From Bacteroidales bacterium (GTDB lineage Bacteria; Bacteroidota; Bacteroidia; Bacteroidales; UBA7960), in NCBI GenBank assembly GCA_007132395.1, contig SLOR01000094.1, forward strand, positions 1-6,164: DNA of 6,164 bases, written 5' to 3'. Under the pieces are notes generated by a model. That model made no database searches. It was not told the origin of the DNA and worked only from the letters and a program-made list of their open reading frames with translations. How positions within the stretch are numbered: the first letter of the stretch is position 1; every line of letters begins with the position of its first letter. Made by a program: the position numbers and the translations under genes. This document shows positions 5,735 to 6,164 of this stretch, piece after piece.

Positions 5735-6164
5735 TTATTCAGTAAAAAACTCAAGCGCGTTATCCCCTCGCAGGTAGCTGGCCAATCCCAGTAATCCATC
5801 GGTGAGATATTTTACATTGTACCCGCGGGTTTTCAGGTATGCCATAGCAATAATTGCCCTGTCGCGCGCGGGGCAGGCAGTTACGATAAGTATATCCTTA
5901 TCCAGCTTGTCCAGACTGGCGGGCAAATCCGGCAAAGGAATACTGATGGCAAAGGGCATACTCCATGCCCGAAACTCTTCCTCGAAACGGATATCCACAA
6001 GCTGTACCTTGTTTTCCTTCAGTAATTCAACCAGTTCAGCACTTCGTATTTTCATGTCGGAGCGGGCATGGTAATCAAAACCGGTAAGGTATTGTTCAAG
6101 ACTGATTTCCTGGGCTTTTACGGAAAAAACAGAGAAGCACAAAAATAATGCGCACAATAGGAGT
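5735..6164 (-). CDS. exported single-domain rhodanese-like protein (5' end outside window)
   Basis: At least 142 codons, ending in TAA at 5735-5737. The reading frame stays open to the window edge (Leu-Leu precede the TTG at 6155-6157), so the true start probably lies beyond 6164 and the TTG is more likely an internal Leu. The visible N-terminus is hydrophobic and ends in FSVKAQE, a signal peptide, so the protein acts in the periplasm. The rhodanese fold is indicated by VDIRFEEEF (typical VDVRxxxEF), then IPLPDL, the active-site loop TACPARDRA with the catalytic Cys at 5873-5875, and YLTDGLLGLASYL as the last strand and helix. The loop keeps Cys and the following Arg in the CxxxxR arrangement, so persulfide chemistry is possible; the substrate is unknown. 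The usual Gly-His-Ile after the EF motif is replaced by Trp-Ser-Met. It converges on the secreted-protein gene and shares its terminator. Confidence 0.85.
   Translation of the reverse strand, partial: LLLCALFLCFSVFSVKAQEISLEQYLTGFDYHARSDMKIRSAELVELLKENKVQLVDIRFEEEFRAWSMPFAISIPLPDLPASLDKLDKDILIVTACPARDRAIIAMAYLKTRGYNVKYLTDGLLGLASYLRGDNALEFFTE

Overview
The window most likely comes from a member of the Bacteroidota, probably Bacteroidales or a close relative. Three things point there: a large DUF2723-type membrane protein of about 1,000 residues with a tandem paralogue; a tRNA promoter with the phylum's TAnnTTTG/TTTG elements instead of the usual -35/-10 boxes; and start codons without Shine-Dalgarno sequences. 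The assignment rests on recognising families and motifs by eye; no database search was run.

Left part (1-3363, all minus strand). A 1023-residue polytopic membrane protein of the DUF2723 family (292-3363), a putative GT-C-type glycosyltransferase, is followed downstream by the first 29 codons of a second, clearly homologous gene that runs off the window start. The 204-bp gap between them holds a degenerate tandem array of eleven 8-bp units (205-292), which begins on the last base of the upstream stop codon. It also holds a possible 35-codon ORF with a signal-peptide-like N-terminus (94-201), which ends six bases before the paralogue's ATG.

Middle (3364-3950). A divergent intergenic region carries an unusually clear Bacteroidota promoter driving a tRNA-Gln(UUG) gene with its own intrinsic terminator. 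After this comes a 229-bp gene-free leader with two perfect 8-3-8 inverted repeats. The one nearer the gene (3861-3879) looks like an operator.

Right part (3951-6164). A secreted 524-residue protein of unknown function (plus strand) has a signal peptide, a globular N-terminal domain with an EF-hand/dockerin-like loop, a segment extremely rich in Tyr, Trp and His, and a long disordered Arg/Ser/Thr/Asn/Gln tail with four RN(S/T)GTSVQR repeats. It converges on an exported single-domain rhodanese-like protein (minus strand, 5' end outside the window). A strong, roughly symmetrical hairpin terminator lies between them.

The genes do not form one pathway. The common theme is the cell envelope: a membrane glycosyltransferase pair, an exported surface or periplasmic protein and an exported rhodanese, with a housekeeping tRNA between them. 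I see no mobile element, CRISPR array, phage gene or defence system. The least explained features are the octamer array, the small ORF beside it, and the operator-like dyad ahead of the secreted protein.
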